From Brucella rhizosphaerae (GTDB taxonomy: Bacteria; Pseudomonadota; Alphaproteobacteria; Rhizobiales; Rhizobiaceae), in contig NZ_NNRK01000034.1 in the NCBI RefSeq assembly GCF_002252475.1, positions 434,001-498,000 of the forward strand: a stretch of DNA of 64,000 nt, written 5' to 3'. Positions within the stretch are counted from its first letter, which is position 1; each line of letters opens with the position of its first letter. Below are positions 1 to 9,878 of the stretch, piece by piece. The notes below the pieces were generated by a model. That model made no database searches. It had not been told where the DNA came from and saw nothing but the letters and a program-made list of their open reading frames with translations. A program made the translations under genes and the position numbers.

Positions 1-195
1 ATTTTTGCGCTGGTCGCTGGAAGCGCTGCCGGTTGGTATGTGGTGGTGGAAGTGATGAAGCTCAAAGCGCAATTCCTGCCGGATGTGGCTCTGATGACAG
101 TCGCGGTTGCGCTGGTCCTCACCGTTGGTTTCGGCCTTGCTGGAACATGGCGGGTGTTGGGTCAGAAGCCCGCAACCGTGTTGCGCACCATATGA
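1..195 (+). CDS. ABC transporter permease, FtsX/YbbP type (3' end only)
   Basis: The first 64 codons form one open frame ending in TGA at 193-195; the 5' part lies outside the window. The visible peptide has two hydrophobic stretches separated by a short charged linker (VMKLKAQFLPD). It ends in GTWRVLGQKPATVLRTI, which resembles the C-terminus of large FtsX-domain permeases of the YbbP class, where the last helix is followed by a short basic tail. Such permeases pair with a YbbA-like ATPase and are thought to move lipophilic or lipoprotein cargo in the envelope; that role is family knowledge, not shown here. The family call rests on a short tail only. Confidence 0.55.
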   Translation: MFALVAGSAAGWYVVVEVMKLKAQFLPDVALMTVAVALVLTVGFGLAGTWRVLGQKPATVLRTI

Positions 196-349
196 ACCAT
201 TTGTAATGTTGAGGCCATAAATGGGCTAAATCCCGGCTAAATGATTGGATAGCATGGAGAATGCGTTTCAGTTCTCAAGCTGCCTTATCACGATTTTTTA
301 CAGGTAGTACTTGTACGTAAGCTCTGAAATGCCCATAATAAACGCAGGC

Positions 350-420
350 ATGCTGGGGTCCCGCCAGCGGCGCCTGGGAGCGGCTCGAAATGAGCCAAGC
401 CCCGACACCGGACGGGACAA
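350..420 (+). ncRNA. ybhL RNA motif in the leader of the Bax-inhibitor-1 gene
   Basis: The leader of the following gene folds into a compact branched structure. A closing stem pairs gtcccg (358-363) with cgggac (413-418). Inside it are a hairpin ccag/ctgg (364-367 with 374-377) and a hairpin ggctc/gagcc (382-386 with 392-396) with a gaaat loop. The element ends about 20 bases before the ATG at 439. A conserved alphaproteobacterial RNA called the ybhL motif is known upstream of ybhL (BI-1/YccA) genes; its ligand or mechanism is unknown. Gene context and folding both agree. The identification is from memory of the motif, not a covariance search. Confidence 0.75.
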
Positions 421-438
421 GGCAAGAGGATTTAAGTC

Positions 439-1221
439 ATGGCTGACTTTCGCAATATTCAGGCGCAGCAGAGGCCGGTAGGCGGCGCTCGCGCTGATGC
501 AAGCATTGATCAGGGGCTGCGCAGCTACATGCTGGGCGTCTACAACATGATGGCTATCGGCTTGGCTGTTACCGGCCTTGCTGCATTCGCCGTCGCGTCT
601 CTGGCAGTTACCACTGACCCGTCTGCTGCTGTTGCGCAGATGGCAAACGGTAAGATGCTTACTGCACTTGGTGCAGCACTTTACACATCTCCGCTGCGCT
701 GGGTGGTCATGCTTGCACCACTCGCAGCAGTATTTTTCCTGAGCTTCCGTATCGAGCGTCTGTCGGTTTCGACCGCTAACGCCGTATTCTGGGGCTATGC
801 AGCTCTCGTTGGTCTGTCGCTGTCGTCGATTTTTCTGGTCTATACCGGACAGAGCGTCGTGCGCACATTCTTCGTAACGGCTGCTTCCTTCGGCGCGCTG
901 TCGCTGTACGGTTACACGACCAAGCGTGACCTGTCGGCAATGGGCTCGTTCCTGATGATGGGTCTGTTCGGCCTGATCATCGCCTCCGTCGTCAACATCT
1001 TCCTTGGCTCCACCGCGCTGCAGTTTGCAATCTCGGTGATCGGCGTTCTGATCTTCGCAGGTCTTACCGCCTACGACACGCAGTCGATCAAGGAAATGTA
1101 CTACGAAGGTGATGCTTCGGACACGCAGGGCCGCAAGATCGTAATGGGCGCGCTGCGTCTCTACCTCGACTTCATCAACATGTTCATGTTCCTGCTGCAG
1201 TTCATGGGTAACCGCGACTAA
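439..1221 (+). CDS. Bax inhibitor-1/YccA (YbhL) family membrane protein
   Basis: A 260-residue integral membrane protein with about seven hydrophobic segments. A short polar N-terminus (about 30 residues) precedes the first helix at YMLGVYNMMAIGLAVTGLAA. The C-terminal half carries the BI-1 signature: a GLTAYDTQSIKEMYYEG stretch followed by GALRLYLDFINMF and the last helix. Acidic residues in this region form the pH-sensing pair in the bacterial homologue BsYetJ. The family conducts calcium or modulates membrane homeostasis; in E. coli YccA interacts with the FtsH protease. The precise role here is unknown. It stands alone between the ybhL leader RNA and a strong terminator, so it is probably monocistronic and controlled by that leader. 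A gag-agga sequence (425-429) supports the ATG at 439. Confidence 0.93.
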   Translation: MADFRNIQAQQRPVGGARADASIDQGLRSYMLGVYNMMAIGLAVTGLAAFAVASLAVTTDPSAAVAQMANGKMLTALGAALYTSPLRWVVMLAPLAAVFFLSFRIERLSVSTANAVFWGYAALVGLSLSSIFLVYTGQSVVRTFFVTAASFGALSLYGYTTKRDLSAMGSFLMMGLFGLIIASVVNIFLGSTALQFAISVIGVLIFAGLTAYDTQSIKEMYYEGDASDTQGRKIVMGALRLYLDFINMFMFLLQFMGNRD

Positions 1222-1244
1222 TCAGTCTGGAATTGAATTAAGCG

Positions 1245-1278
1245 AAAGGGCAGCGGAAACGCTGCCCTTTTTGCTTTT
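1245..1278 (+). terminator. Rho-independent terminator of the BI-1 gene
   Basis: A perfect 10-bp stem (1245-1254 with 1261-1270) with a six-base loop runs into a T-rich stretch, 23 bases after the BI-1 stop codon. Confidence 0.93.
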
Positions 1279-1390
1279 CAATCAAGTGTCTTCGAGGCAT
1301 GTTGGTTAGAGCGCCGTGCGACCAAACCGTCGAAACTATGCGGTAGCTAATCTGAAACCAACTCTTGTCCCCCAAGTGCCCCTTAAAGCC

Positions 1391-1966
1391 ATGCCCCATA
1401 TTCGCGATTTTCAGCCCACTGATATTGATGCCATTACCGCAATCTATACCGAGGCGGTCCTGAATGGTTCTGGTTCTTATGAAATTGAGCCACCCGCCAT
1501 TGAAGAGATGAAAGGTCGCTTCGACGCGTTTGTCGAACAGGGCTTTCCAATTCTTGTCGCGGAAGAGAATGGGGTGGTGCTGGGCTATGCCTATATCAGT
1601 TACTTCCGCACCCGGCCTGCTTATCGCTGGCTTGCGGAAGACTCGATCTACATCGCACCGGATGCGAAGGGGAAAGGCCTCGGCAAGCTGTTACTTGGCG
1701 AACTCATCAGGCGGGCAATCGCACTGGGCTTCAGACAGCTTCTGGCAGTGATTGGTGATGGCGAGCACAATATAGGATCGGTGAAGCTGCATGAGAGCCT
1801 CGGCTTCATCCATAGCGGGCGTATTCAGGGCTCAGGCTTCAAACATGGACGCTGGCTCGATACGGTCCTTATGCAACTGCCGCTCAATGGCGGCTGCACA
1901 GTCGATCCGGGTGACGTGCCGCTTAGAGCGCTGTGCGTCATTTCGGACGCACAAAACACGCTCTAA
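1391..1966 (+). CDS. GNAT N-acetyltransferase, phosphinothricin acetyltransferase-like
   Basis: A 191-residue GNAT protein. The N-terminus (MPHIRDFQPTDIDAITAIY) matches the Pat/Bar-like branch that acetylates methionine sulfoximine, phosphinothricin or similar amino-acid analogues. The acetyl-CoA loop is visible in SIYIAPDAKGKGLGKLLL, and the late motif HESLGFIHSGRIQGSGFKHGRWLDTVLMQ is typical of this subfamily. The frame is open further upstream to 1316, but the family begins at the ATG at 1391, so that start is preferred. The last 14 codons (1925-1964) are made of a dispersed palindromic repeat, so the C-terminal tail is probably a recent extension by repeat read-through. The substrate is unproven; a detoxification role is inferred from family. 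Confidence 0.85.
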   Translation: MPHIRDFQPTDIDAITAIYTEAVLNGSGSYEIEPPAIEEMKGRFDAFVEQGFPILVAEENGVVLGYAYISYFRTRPAYRWLAEDSIYIAPDAKGKGLGKLLLGELIRRAIALGFRQLLAVIGDGEHNIGSVKLHESLGFIHSGRIQGSGFKHGRWLDTVLMQLPLNGGCTVDPGDVPLRALCVISDAQNTL

Positions 1967-2030
1967 CTCATTGAATCTACGCATCGCGCTTTCCAAAAAT
2001 TGATTCCGATTTTTGGGCCGATGCTCTAGC
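1925..2030. repeat. Dispersed palindromic repeat, two adjacent dyads
   Basis: The first part (1925-1964) has nested arms agagcg/cgctct and tgtgcgtc/gacgcaca. The second part has arms ccaaaaat (1993-2000) and atttttgg (2009-2016) and ends at gatgctctagc. Related sequences occur in other intergenic gaps of this window, for example 7364-7402 in inverse orientation. The first dyad encodes the C-terminus of the GNAT gene. Confidence 0.75.
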
Positions 2031-2033
2031 TGA

Positions 2034-2438
2034 TCAATTATCGACCAGCTTGAGGCTTTTATCGAAGACACGAAGCACGCGCTCTAGTTCATGGCCGCGC
2101 TTCATGACGAGGCCGCTTGCAGCGATGACTGAATAAGCGCCTTGCTTTTGTGCGAGCTTGGGGTTCTTTTCCACGCGGAACAGCGGAACCTCACTGGCTC
2201 GGCGGAAAATCGAAAACACCGCTCTGTCGGCCAGATGGTCAATGGCATAGTCGCGCCAGGCACCTGTCGCGACCATACGGCCATAAATGTTCAGGATCTT
2301 GCCAAGTTCGTGTCTGTCAAAACTGATGGTAGGGGATGGCGGACGCGATTGCCCCAAGGAGACAACTTTTGGCGCCGTCGATGGATGAGAGGGCGAATGC
2401 AAAGACTTATCTTCATTCGCCGCGCTTGGTATATCCAT
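2034..2438 (-). CDS. DUF2794 domain protein
   Basis: A 134-residue soluble protein. After a low-complexity N-terminus rich in Ser and Pro (about residues 1-38) it has the compact block ISFDRHELGKILNIYGRM, followed by GAWRDYAIDHLADRAVFSIFRR and ending FDKSLKLVD. This pattern fits the small alphaproteobacterial family DUF2794, for which no function is established. No membrane segment or catalytic motif is seen. It is transcribed away from a roughly 590-base gap and ends against the repeat at 1925-2030. It appears monocistronic. Confidence 0.82.
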   Translation of the reverse strand: MDIPSAANEDKSLHSPSHPSTAPKVVSLGQSRPPSPTISFDRHELGKILNIYGRMVATGAWRDYAIDHLADRAVFSIFRRASEVPLFRVEKNPKLAQKQGAYSVIAASGLVMKRGHELERVLRVFDKSLKLVDN

Positions 2439-2753
2439 GTTCTTCCTTTCGCCGTCAGGAGTGCCATGAGTTCATGAGTGCAAAGAGTTGATCGTAAAGG
2501 GAACAGGGGAGCACCGATCAAATCAGCTCATGACAGTAAGGTGATGCTTTTGTAAAATGATTGCAAGATCATGTGCCTCTTGCTGTCGCCTTTCGACAGG
2601 ATGAGCAAAGAAACGACCCCCAATTAGTTGTATATTAGCTGTTCACGAAAAGAGAAAAGCTGTTCTCAATGGTGATCGGCAGCCACATTTTGGCCTTGTC
2701 AACTTCGCATTCCGGCCTGATTATGACGTCAGCATCACGATGTTGCCTGAGAC

Positions 2754-2814
2754 GGTTCGGTTCGGGTATGTCCGACCCCAAGCCCCCCGCCCAAAGGACT
2801 GCCCGAGCCGAACC
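2754..2814. other. Imperfect long hairpin, possible small RNA element
   Basis: The arm ggttcggttcgggt (2754-2767) pairs with gcccgagccgaacc (2801-2814), with G-T pairs at two positions. The 33-base loop is rich in C. No T-run follows on either strand, so it is not a simple terminator. The type of element is unknown. Confidence 0.4.
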
Positions 2815-2959
2815 AACTTTCATTGGCCTAGCCACTCAGCCAGATGCGAAATTCCCACAAACTGCAAAATGAAAGCTCTCACGAAGCGCAATTGCTGCTG
2901 CTTTCGGGTGTTGAGAACGCATTCCGATGCAGGCTAAAACAGAACGTTGGGACGTGCCG

Positions 2960-3022
2960 CGCTTTAACGCTGCATTCTCATGCATGTCTTTCGCCCGAAA
3001 CAGGTTTCCATCTTAGGGAGAC
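2960..3022. repeat. Degenerate rhizobial-type palindromic repeat
   Basis: The stretch with catgcatgtctttcgcccg followed by gaaacaggtttccatctt and agggagacctgc resembles a degraded form of an intergenic palindrome common in Rhizobiales, in which gcatgtc and gacatgc flank a cccaaaacc/ttttggg core. The match is by eye. Confidence 0.4.
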
Positions 3023-3028
3023 CTGCCC

Positions 3029-3865
3029 TCAAAGCCCCAGCTGATTTTTCTGCTTGAATATAGCGGCACCAAGAATTGGTCCGAGCGCATTGTCGCTGTT
3101 GTTTTCCTGCAAAACCACCGCACAGCCTGTTACATCCTTGCGGGTCAGTTCGGAAGCAGGCAACTCGATTTTCAAAGCCTGGCCGTCCCACATGCCAATC
3201 GTGGTGGTGTCCATCACCGTATTGCGATAGGTGACCGACTGCCCGGCATTCTCACCCTTATTGATCGGAATAGTAACCGAATCGCGCAGGTAGAACGCCA
3301 CGACATGGACTGGCTTCTTTGGCTTTTCACCTGCAGCGATCTCAATAGATAATCGCCCATCGTCCAGCTTCCTGATCGAAACGGGTACGCTGAGCTTACT
3401 CGCATCAATATGCTGTTTCACAACCTCGGCGTCGCCACCATTCATTTCAGATGCGCCATTGACGACCGCCTGAGGCGTATAGACCATTTTGGCGTTGAAG
3501 GAATTGCGATAGGCGTTCTGCCGGTCGGTATTGTCCTGAGACGCGAGTGTGTCGCGCCAGCCCATATAATCCCAGTAATTAACGTGGAATGACAAAGCCA
3601 GGACATTGGCATCGTCAGCATATTTTGCCAGATTCTTGTCAGCCTGCGGGCACGAAGCGCAGCCCTGACTAGTATAGAGCTCAAGAACAGATGTTCGCGT
3701 GCTGTTATCCTGAGCCTTCGCCACGCCATGCATTGACAGGCAACCGGTGAACGCCAGCCCCAAAGCAGCACAAACACCACGTAAACCGGGCACATAGTCG
3801 CCGGAAAGCCATGTATTTGTCCCATTGAAGGGGGAATGGAAGGTCACTTTGGATTCATCCTGCAA
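3029..3865 (-). CDS. DUF1223 family thioredoxin-like exported protein
   Basis: Up to 278 residues. After a hydrophobic signal-like segment (GVCAALGLAFTGCLSMHGVAKAQ, about residues 29-51) comes VLELYTSQGCASCPQADKNL, with a CxxC pair in a thioredoxin-like setting. FHVNYWDYMGWRDTLAS then follows, a hallmark of DUF1223. The family is widespread in alphaproteobacteria and is presumed periplasmic; its redox role is inferred from the CxxC. The start is uncertain. The longest frame begins with TTG at 3865. A GTG at 3847 has an AGGA ten bases upstream. A GTG at 3793 would place the signal peptide at the very N-terminus. It lies beyond the small gene at 4047 and reads divergently from it. Confidence 0.82.
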   Translation of the reverse strand: MQDESKVTFHSPFNGTNTWLSGDYVPGLRGVCAALGLAFTGCLSMHGVAKAQDNSTRTSVLELYTSQGCASCPQADKNLAKYADDANVLALSFHVNYWDYMGWRDTLASQDNTDRQNAYRNSFNAKMVYTPQAVVNGASEMNGGDAEVVKQHIDASKLSVPVSIRKLDDGRLSIEIAAGEKPKKPVHVVAFYLRDSVTIPINKGENAGQSVTYRNTVMDTTTIGMWDGQALKIELPASELTRKDVTGCAVVLQENNSDNALGPILGAAIFKQKNQLGL

Positions 3866-4046
3866 TAATTGACGCTGACATCTATTATGTAGGAATTACG
3901 ACGATCAATAGGAATTCACGTTGCAGTGAGATTTGCAGACAGGGTGTTTCTTTTATCTCACTACAATATGCATACCCAAATGCGATACCCCGTCTTCTGG
4001 TGGTAAATGTAGCGCGCTGGTCGCTTTGAGAAAAGGCAGATTGAGA

Positions 4047-4265
4047 ATGAGACTGAGCTTGAGGGAAAAGGCCATCGCCATCTGCGGTGAAAAGATTGCT
4101 AAGAAGGGCGATACAGTCGGTATCTCGTTCTATGCCTTCTTTGCCAACAAAAATACGGACCCAGAGCTCCTTATGGAAGCTGCCGAATGGTGGATAAAAA
4201 CCCATGAGCTCGACCATTTTGAGAAAGCCGTCAAAATCAGGGATATGATTCGTTCAGGGTTATAA
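4047..4265 (+). CDS. Small conserved-looking protein of unknown function (72 aa)
   Basis: I do not recognise a family. The frame is open further upstream, but the ATG at 4047, shortly after a purine-rich aaaaggca-ttgaga stretch, gives a compact 72-residue protein. It starts MRLSLREKAIAICGEKIAKKGD and continues with FYAFFANKNTDPELLMEAAEWWIKTHELDHFEKAVKIRDMI. It is charged, soluble and probably all-helical, with no membrane segment. A good terminator follows directly, which supports a real transcript. Nothing in the neighbourhood suggests a role. Confidence 0.6.
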   Translation: MRLSLREKAIAICGEKIAKKGDTVGISFYAFFANKNTDPELLMEAAEWWIKTHELDHFEKAVKIRDMIRSGL

Positions 4266-4274
4266 GCGAAAAAA

Positions 4275-4308
4275 GCCGCCGGATTTCTCCGGCGGCCTTC
4301 CGATTTTT
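4275..4308. terminator. Bidirectional terminator between the small gene and acnA
   Basis: A perfect 9-bp GC-rich stem (4275-4283 with 4288-4296) with a tttc loop lies between two convergent genes. An A-run precedes it and T-rich sequence follows, so it can act on both strands. Confidence 0.85.
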
Positions 4309-4321
4309 GTGACTTCGCTGA

Positions 4322-7009
<2,688 letters not shown>

Positions 7010-7312
7010 TTCGTTCGTCCTTCATGCTACTGGCCGGAAAACCAGGACGAACGCCTCCGCTGCGTTTCAAGGACGCGCTAAAGGTGCGGGTGCAGTCATT
7101 TCCGCTGTCCGTCCCGAAACCTGTGCTCCTACAAGCGCCAAGTCTTTGAGATCGGCCAAAATTCGTTTCCACACCGACCGCTGGCATGGTAGCCCTCATA
7201 TAGAGAGTTTCCTAAAACGATTCCAGACAGAATATCGTGAATTTGCTCCCTTGCGGCGAAATGTTGCGATACCCGTGTTCAGCCCCTGCCGGACGCGCCT
7301 ATTGCATAATTT

Positions 7313-7334
7313 CTTAAACTTGAATCAGTTTAAG
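7313..7334. promoter_or_regulatory. AT-rich dyad, candidate operator
   Basis: Perfect inverted arms cttaaac (7313-7319) and gtttaag (7328-7334) are separated by eight bases, with a further aagtttaac copy about 17 bases downstream. Placement between divergent acnA and ccmA suggests a transcription-factor site. The factor is unknown. Confidence 0.4.
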
Positions 7335-7363
7335 ATAAAACTATGCAGCAAGTTTAACTGTTA

Positions 7364-7402
7364 GAGCGACCTTTTGTGCGCCTTGCAGAGCGCCCGGCGC
7401 TC
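7364..7402. repeat. Dispersed palindromic repeat upstream of ccmA
   Basis: Starts agagcg and ends cgctct, with an internal ttttgtgcg block. This matches the reverse complement of the 1925-1964 element. It ends only 12 bases before the ccmA start codon. Confidence 0.6.
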
Positions 7403-7414
7403 TAAGGAGAGAAA

Positions 7415-8083
7415 ATGCGGCTTGAGGCCGAAAATCTGGCGGGCGAGCGCGGTGGCGAGACGATCTTCTCTGCCCTTTCCTTCGAATTGTCTTCGGGCGA
7501 AGCACTTGTGGTCACAGGTCCCAATGGCTCCGGTAAATCAACCTTGCTGCGAATCATATGCGGTCTTCTTGCGCTGGAAGAAGGTGAAATCTCGCTTTCT
7601 GATGAAGGCACCTCGCTTCCCGTTCGTGCGGCGTGTCACTATCTCGGCCATCAGAATGCAATGAAACCTGCCTTGAGCGTGCGCGAGAATCTGTTGTTCT
7701 GGCAAAAGTTCAATGGCGAGCCACGCCTCGATATTGATGAAGCCCTGGAAGCGGTTGATTTGCCCGGCGTCGAGCATCTGCCTTTCGGCTATCTTTCCAC
7801 AGGACAGAAGCGCCGCGTTTCAATTGCCAAGCTGCTGGTCAGTCATCGCCCGTTGTGGATTGTCGACGAGCCGACTGCTGGTTTGGATAAAGCATCCGAG
7901 GCCCGTTTTGCCGGGCTTATGCGCAACCATATGCAAGAAGGTGGGCTGGTTATTGCCGCTACGCATATTCCACTGGGGTTAGAAGCAGTTTCAGAAGCTG
8001 GTTTCCCGTCCGAAACAGCGTTGGCAAGAAATATTGGCGTCAAGTCGCTCGATATGGCCAGCTATTCGCTTGAGGCTGTGTGA
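7415..8083 (+). CDS. ccmA: Cytochrome c maturation ABC transporter, ATP-binding subunit
   Basis: ATPase of the CcmABCD complex, which releases holo-CcmE (heme chaperone) in system I cytochrome c biogenesis. Walker A is seen as GPNGSGKSTLL (about residues 35-45), the ABC signature as LSTGQKRRVSIAKLL, and Walker B as LWIVDEPTAGLD. At 222 residues it is slightly longer than many CcmA proteins. The stop overlaps the ccmB start by four bases, so the two are translationally coupled. A gga-gag sequence precedes the ATG. It heads the operon ccmABCDG, which lacks ccmE, ccmF and ccmH here; in many alphaproteobacteria those form a separate locus. Confidence 0.95.
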   Translation: MRLEAENLAGERGGETIFSALSFELSSGEALVVTGPNGSGKSTLLRIICGLLALEEGEISLSDEGTSLPVRAACHYLGHQNAMKPALSVRENLLFWQKFNGEPRLDIDEALEAVDLPGVEHLPFGYLSTGQKRRVSIAKLLVSHRPLWIVDEPTAGLDKASEARFAGLMRNHMQEGGLVIAATHIPLGLEAVSEAGFPSETALARNIGVKSLDMASYSLEAV

Positions 8084-8748
8084 TGCTGGCGCTTTTTATC
8101 CGAGATATGCGCCTGAGTTTTCGCGCCGGTGGTGGCGCGCTGATTGGGATTTTGTTCTTTCTCGCTGTGATCTCGGTAATGCCGTTTGGCGTCGGCCCTG
8201 ATCTCAATCTTCTGTCGCGTATCGGCCCGGCCATGCTGTGGATCGGTGCATTGCTGGCAACGCTTCTCGGGTTGGACCGGCTGTTTCAGGCCGACCGCGA
8301 GGATGGCTCGCTTGATCTGCTGTTGATCGGCGCTGATCGGCATATGCTGGCTTTTACCGTCTTTGTGAAATGTCTGGCCCATTGGGTGGCAAGTGTGTTG
8401 CCGCTGGTGATTGCTTCGCCAATGCTTGGGCTGTTCATGAATATGGATGCAACGGCGACAGCTGCGACTGCACTGACACTTCTGGTCGGCACTCCTGCAA
8501 TTGCCTTTATCGGGGCAGTGGGTGCAGCATTGGCTGTAGCCTTGCCGCGTGGCGGCCTGCTTGTTTCGGTGATTGTGCTGCCACTGACTATTCCGGTGCT
8601 GATTTTCGGCGTGTCTGCGTCTTATGGGGCGACAGATGCCGTGGCTCCTTTTTTTGCACCGTTCCTTATTCTGTGTGCGCTCACTTTGTTTTTCGCGGTT
8701 CTGGGGCCATTGGCAGCTGCGGCTTCATTAAAAAGTTCGGCGGACTAA
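8080..8748 (+). CDS. ccmB: Heme exporter protein CcmB, membrane subunit
   Basis: A 222-residue membrane protein with about six hydrophobic segments, the normal CcmB length. It begins MLALFIRDMRLSFRAGGGAL, the conserved cytoplasmic start of CcmB. The GLDRLFQADREDGSLDLLL block is the family signature. It forms the membrane partner of CcmA in the complex that frees heme-loaded CcmE. It overlaps ccmA by four bases. It is followed by a 165-base gap containing a dispersed repeat, which separates it from ccmC. Confidence 0.95.
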   Translation: MMLALFIRDMRLSFRAGGGALIGILFFLAVISVMPFGVGPDLNLLSRIGPAMLWIGALLATLLGLDRLFQADREDGSLDLLLIGADRHMLAFTVFVKCLAHWVASVLPLVIASPMLGLFMNMDATATAATALTLLVGTPAIAFIGAVGAALAVALPRGGLLVSVIVLPLTIPVLIFGVSASYGATDAVAPFFAPFLILCALTLFFAVLGPLAAAASLKSSAD

Positions 8749-8750
8749 AG

Positions 8751-8834
8751 CCTTTCCAGCAAAAGTGTGAAGCGGTTTTGCGTAGGATAATGCTCAAAAA
8801 TATTGTGATCCCGAAAAGCGGGAGCCGGTTTTCC
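8751..8834. repeat. Dispersed palindromic repeat inside the ccm operon
   Basis: The segment starting cctttccagcaaaagtgtga and continuing through agcggttttgcg to gggagccggttttcc is a member of the 'tttccagcaaaag' repeat family. That family is also seen at 34226-34320, 31452-31500 and, inverted, at 59192-59244. It occupies the ccmB-ccmC gap. Confidence 0.7.
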
Positions 8835-8913
8835 AAACTTATAATGTTTGGCGGATTGACGCAGTTGATTACGGTCAATTGAACGGCATACGGGGGGAGG
8901 TTAAGTATAGCGC

Positions 8914-9717
8914 ATGACGAAAGACATCGCGAAAACCACAAGCTGGCTTGATCTGGCAAATCCCACACGCTTCCTGGCCTTTACGGGCAAGGTCTTGCCA
9001 TGGCTTGGGCTTCTGTCTGCCCTGTTTCTAGCCGTCGGGCTATATATGGTTTTCCTGTCGCCAGAGGATTACCAGCAGGGCATTACAGTCCGTATCATGT
9101 ATATCCATGTGCCTTTCGCATGGCTTTCCATGATGTGTTACACGATCATGGCTATCTCCGCGCTAGGCACCCTCGTCTGGCGTCATCCACTGGCGGATGT
9201 TTCCATCCGCGCTGCGGCCCCGTTAGGCGCGATGTTTACGGCTTTGGCGCTGGCCACCGGTTCGCTCTGGGGTAAACCCATGTGGGGAACGTGGTGGGTG
9301 TGGGATGCGCGGCTGACTTCCGTTTTCGTGCTGTTTCTTATGTATCTCGGCATTATCGCCTTGTCGCGCGCCATGGACGATCCAACCAAGAGCGCCAGGT
9401 CTGTCGCGGTTCTGACGCTGGTCGGTTTCATCAATATTCCAATCATCAAATTCTCGGTCGACTGGTGGAATACGCTGCATCAGCCAGCTTCTGTCTTCCG
9501 TATGGACGGCCCGACCATTGACGGCTCCATGCTGCGCCCGCTTTTCGTGATGGCCATTGGCTTCACGCTGCTGTTCCTCACATTGCACATGATGGCGATG
9601 CGCAATGAAATCTGGCGCCGTCGCGTGGCCATGATGAAAAAGCTCGCAGCCCGCAATGCCGACCGCAGCCGTATGAAAAAAGAACGTACTGAAACCCAAG
9701 GGGAGGCAGTGCAATGA
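8914..9717 (+). CDS. ccmC: Heme lyase/exporter membrane protein CcmC
   Basis: CcmC presents heme to the chaperone CcmE in the inner membrane. The 267-residue protein has six predicted membrane helices and the tryptophan-rich heme-handling motif of the HMM family, seen as WGKPMWGTWWVWDARLTS. Two conserved histidines flank it: one in MYIHVPFAW and one in WWNTLHQPAS. The C-terminal RRRVAMMKKLAARNADRSRMKK tail is basic and cytoplasmic. A gggggaggt sequence about 12 bases before the ATG is the ribosome-binding site. The stop overlaps ccmD by four bases (ATGA). Confidence 0.95.
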   Translation: MTKDIAKTTSWLDLANPTRFLAFTGKVLPWLGLLSALFLAVGLYMVFLSPEDYQQGITVRIMYIHVPFAWLSMMCYTIMAISALGTLVWRHPLADVSIRAAAPLGAMFTALALATGSLWGKPMWGTWWVWDARLTSVFVLFLMYLGIIALSRAMDDPTKSARSVAVLTLVGFINIPIIKFSVDWWNTLHQPASVFRMDGPTIDGSMLRPLFVMAIGFTLLFLTLHMMAMRNEIWRRRVAMMKKLAARNADRSRMKKERTETQGEAVQ

Positions 9718-9878
9718 GCCACATGGCTTTTGTTGTAACGTCCTATGGCATCGCAACGGTGACTCTTGCCGTCACCATTGGCTGGATATTGATCGATCAG
9801 CGTATCCTGAAGAATGAGCTGAAACGGCTTGAGGCGCAGGGCGTGCGCCGTCGTTCCGCAAAAGGTTCAGCGCAATGA
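9714..9878 (+). CDS. ccmD: Heme exporter protein CcmD (54 aa)
   Basis: A 54-residue small membrane protein read from an ATG at 9714 to a TGA at 9876-9878. It has one membrane helix (FVVTSYGIATVTLAVTIGWI) followed by a basic cytoplasmic tail (LKNELKRLEAQGVRRRSAK), the standard CcmD architecture. It stabilises the CcmABC-CcmE assembly. It shares ATGA overlaps with both ccmC upstream and ccmG downstream. Length, position and topology make the call secure despite low sequence conservation in the family. Confidence 0.9.
   Translation: MSHMAFVVTSYGIATVTLAVTIGWILIDQRILKNELKRLEAQGVRRRSAKGSAQ

Larger units (their letters stand above)
2439..3028. other. Intergenic region without a convincing gene
   Basis: About 590 bases between DUF2794 and DUF1223. 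The short open frames have no recognisable motif. The region holds a long imperfect hairpin (2754-2814) and a degenerate copy of a rhizobial-type palindromic repeat (about 2960-3022). Confidence 0.6.
7010..7414. other. Divergent promoter region acnA / ccmA
   Basis: A 405-base gap with no gene. It carries an AT-rich dyad at 7313-7334 and a short palindromic repeat at 7364-7402 just before ccmA. Promoters for both acnA (leftward) and ccmA (rightward) must lie here; no unambiguous -35/-10 pair could be assigned by eye. Confidence 0.6.
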
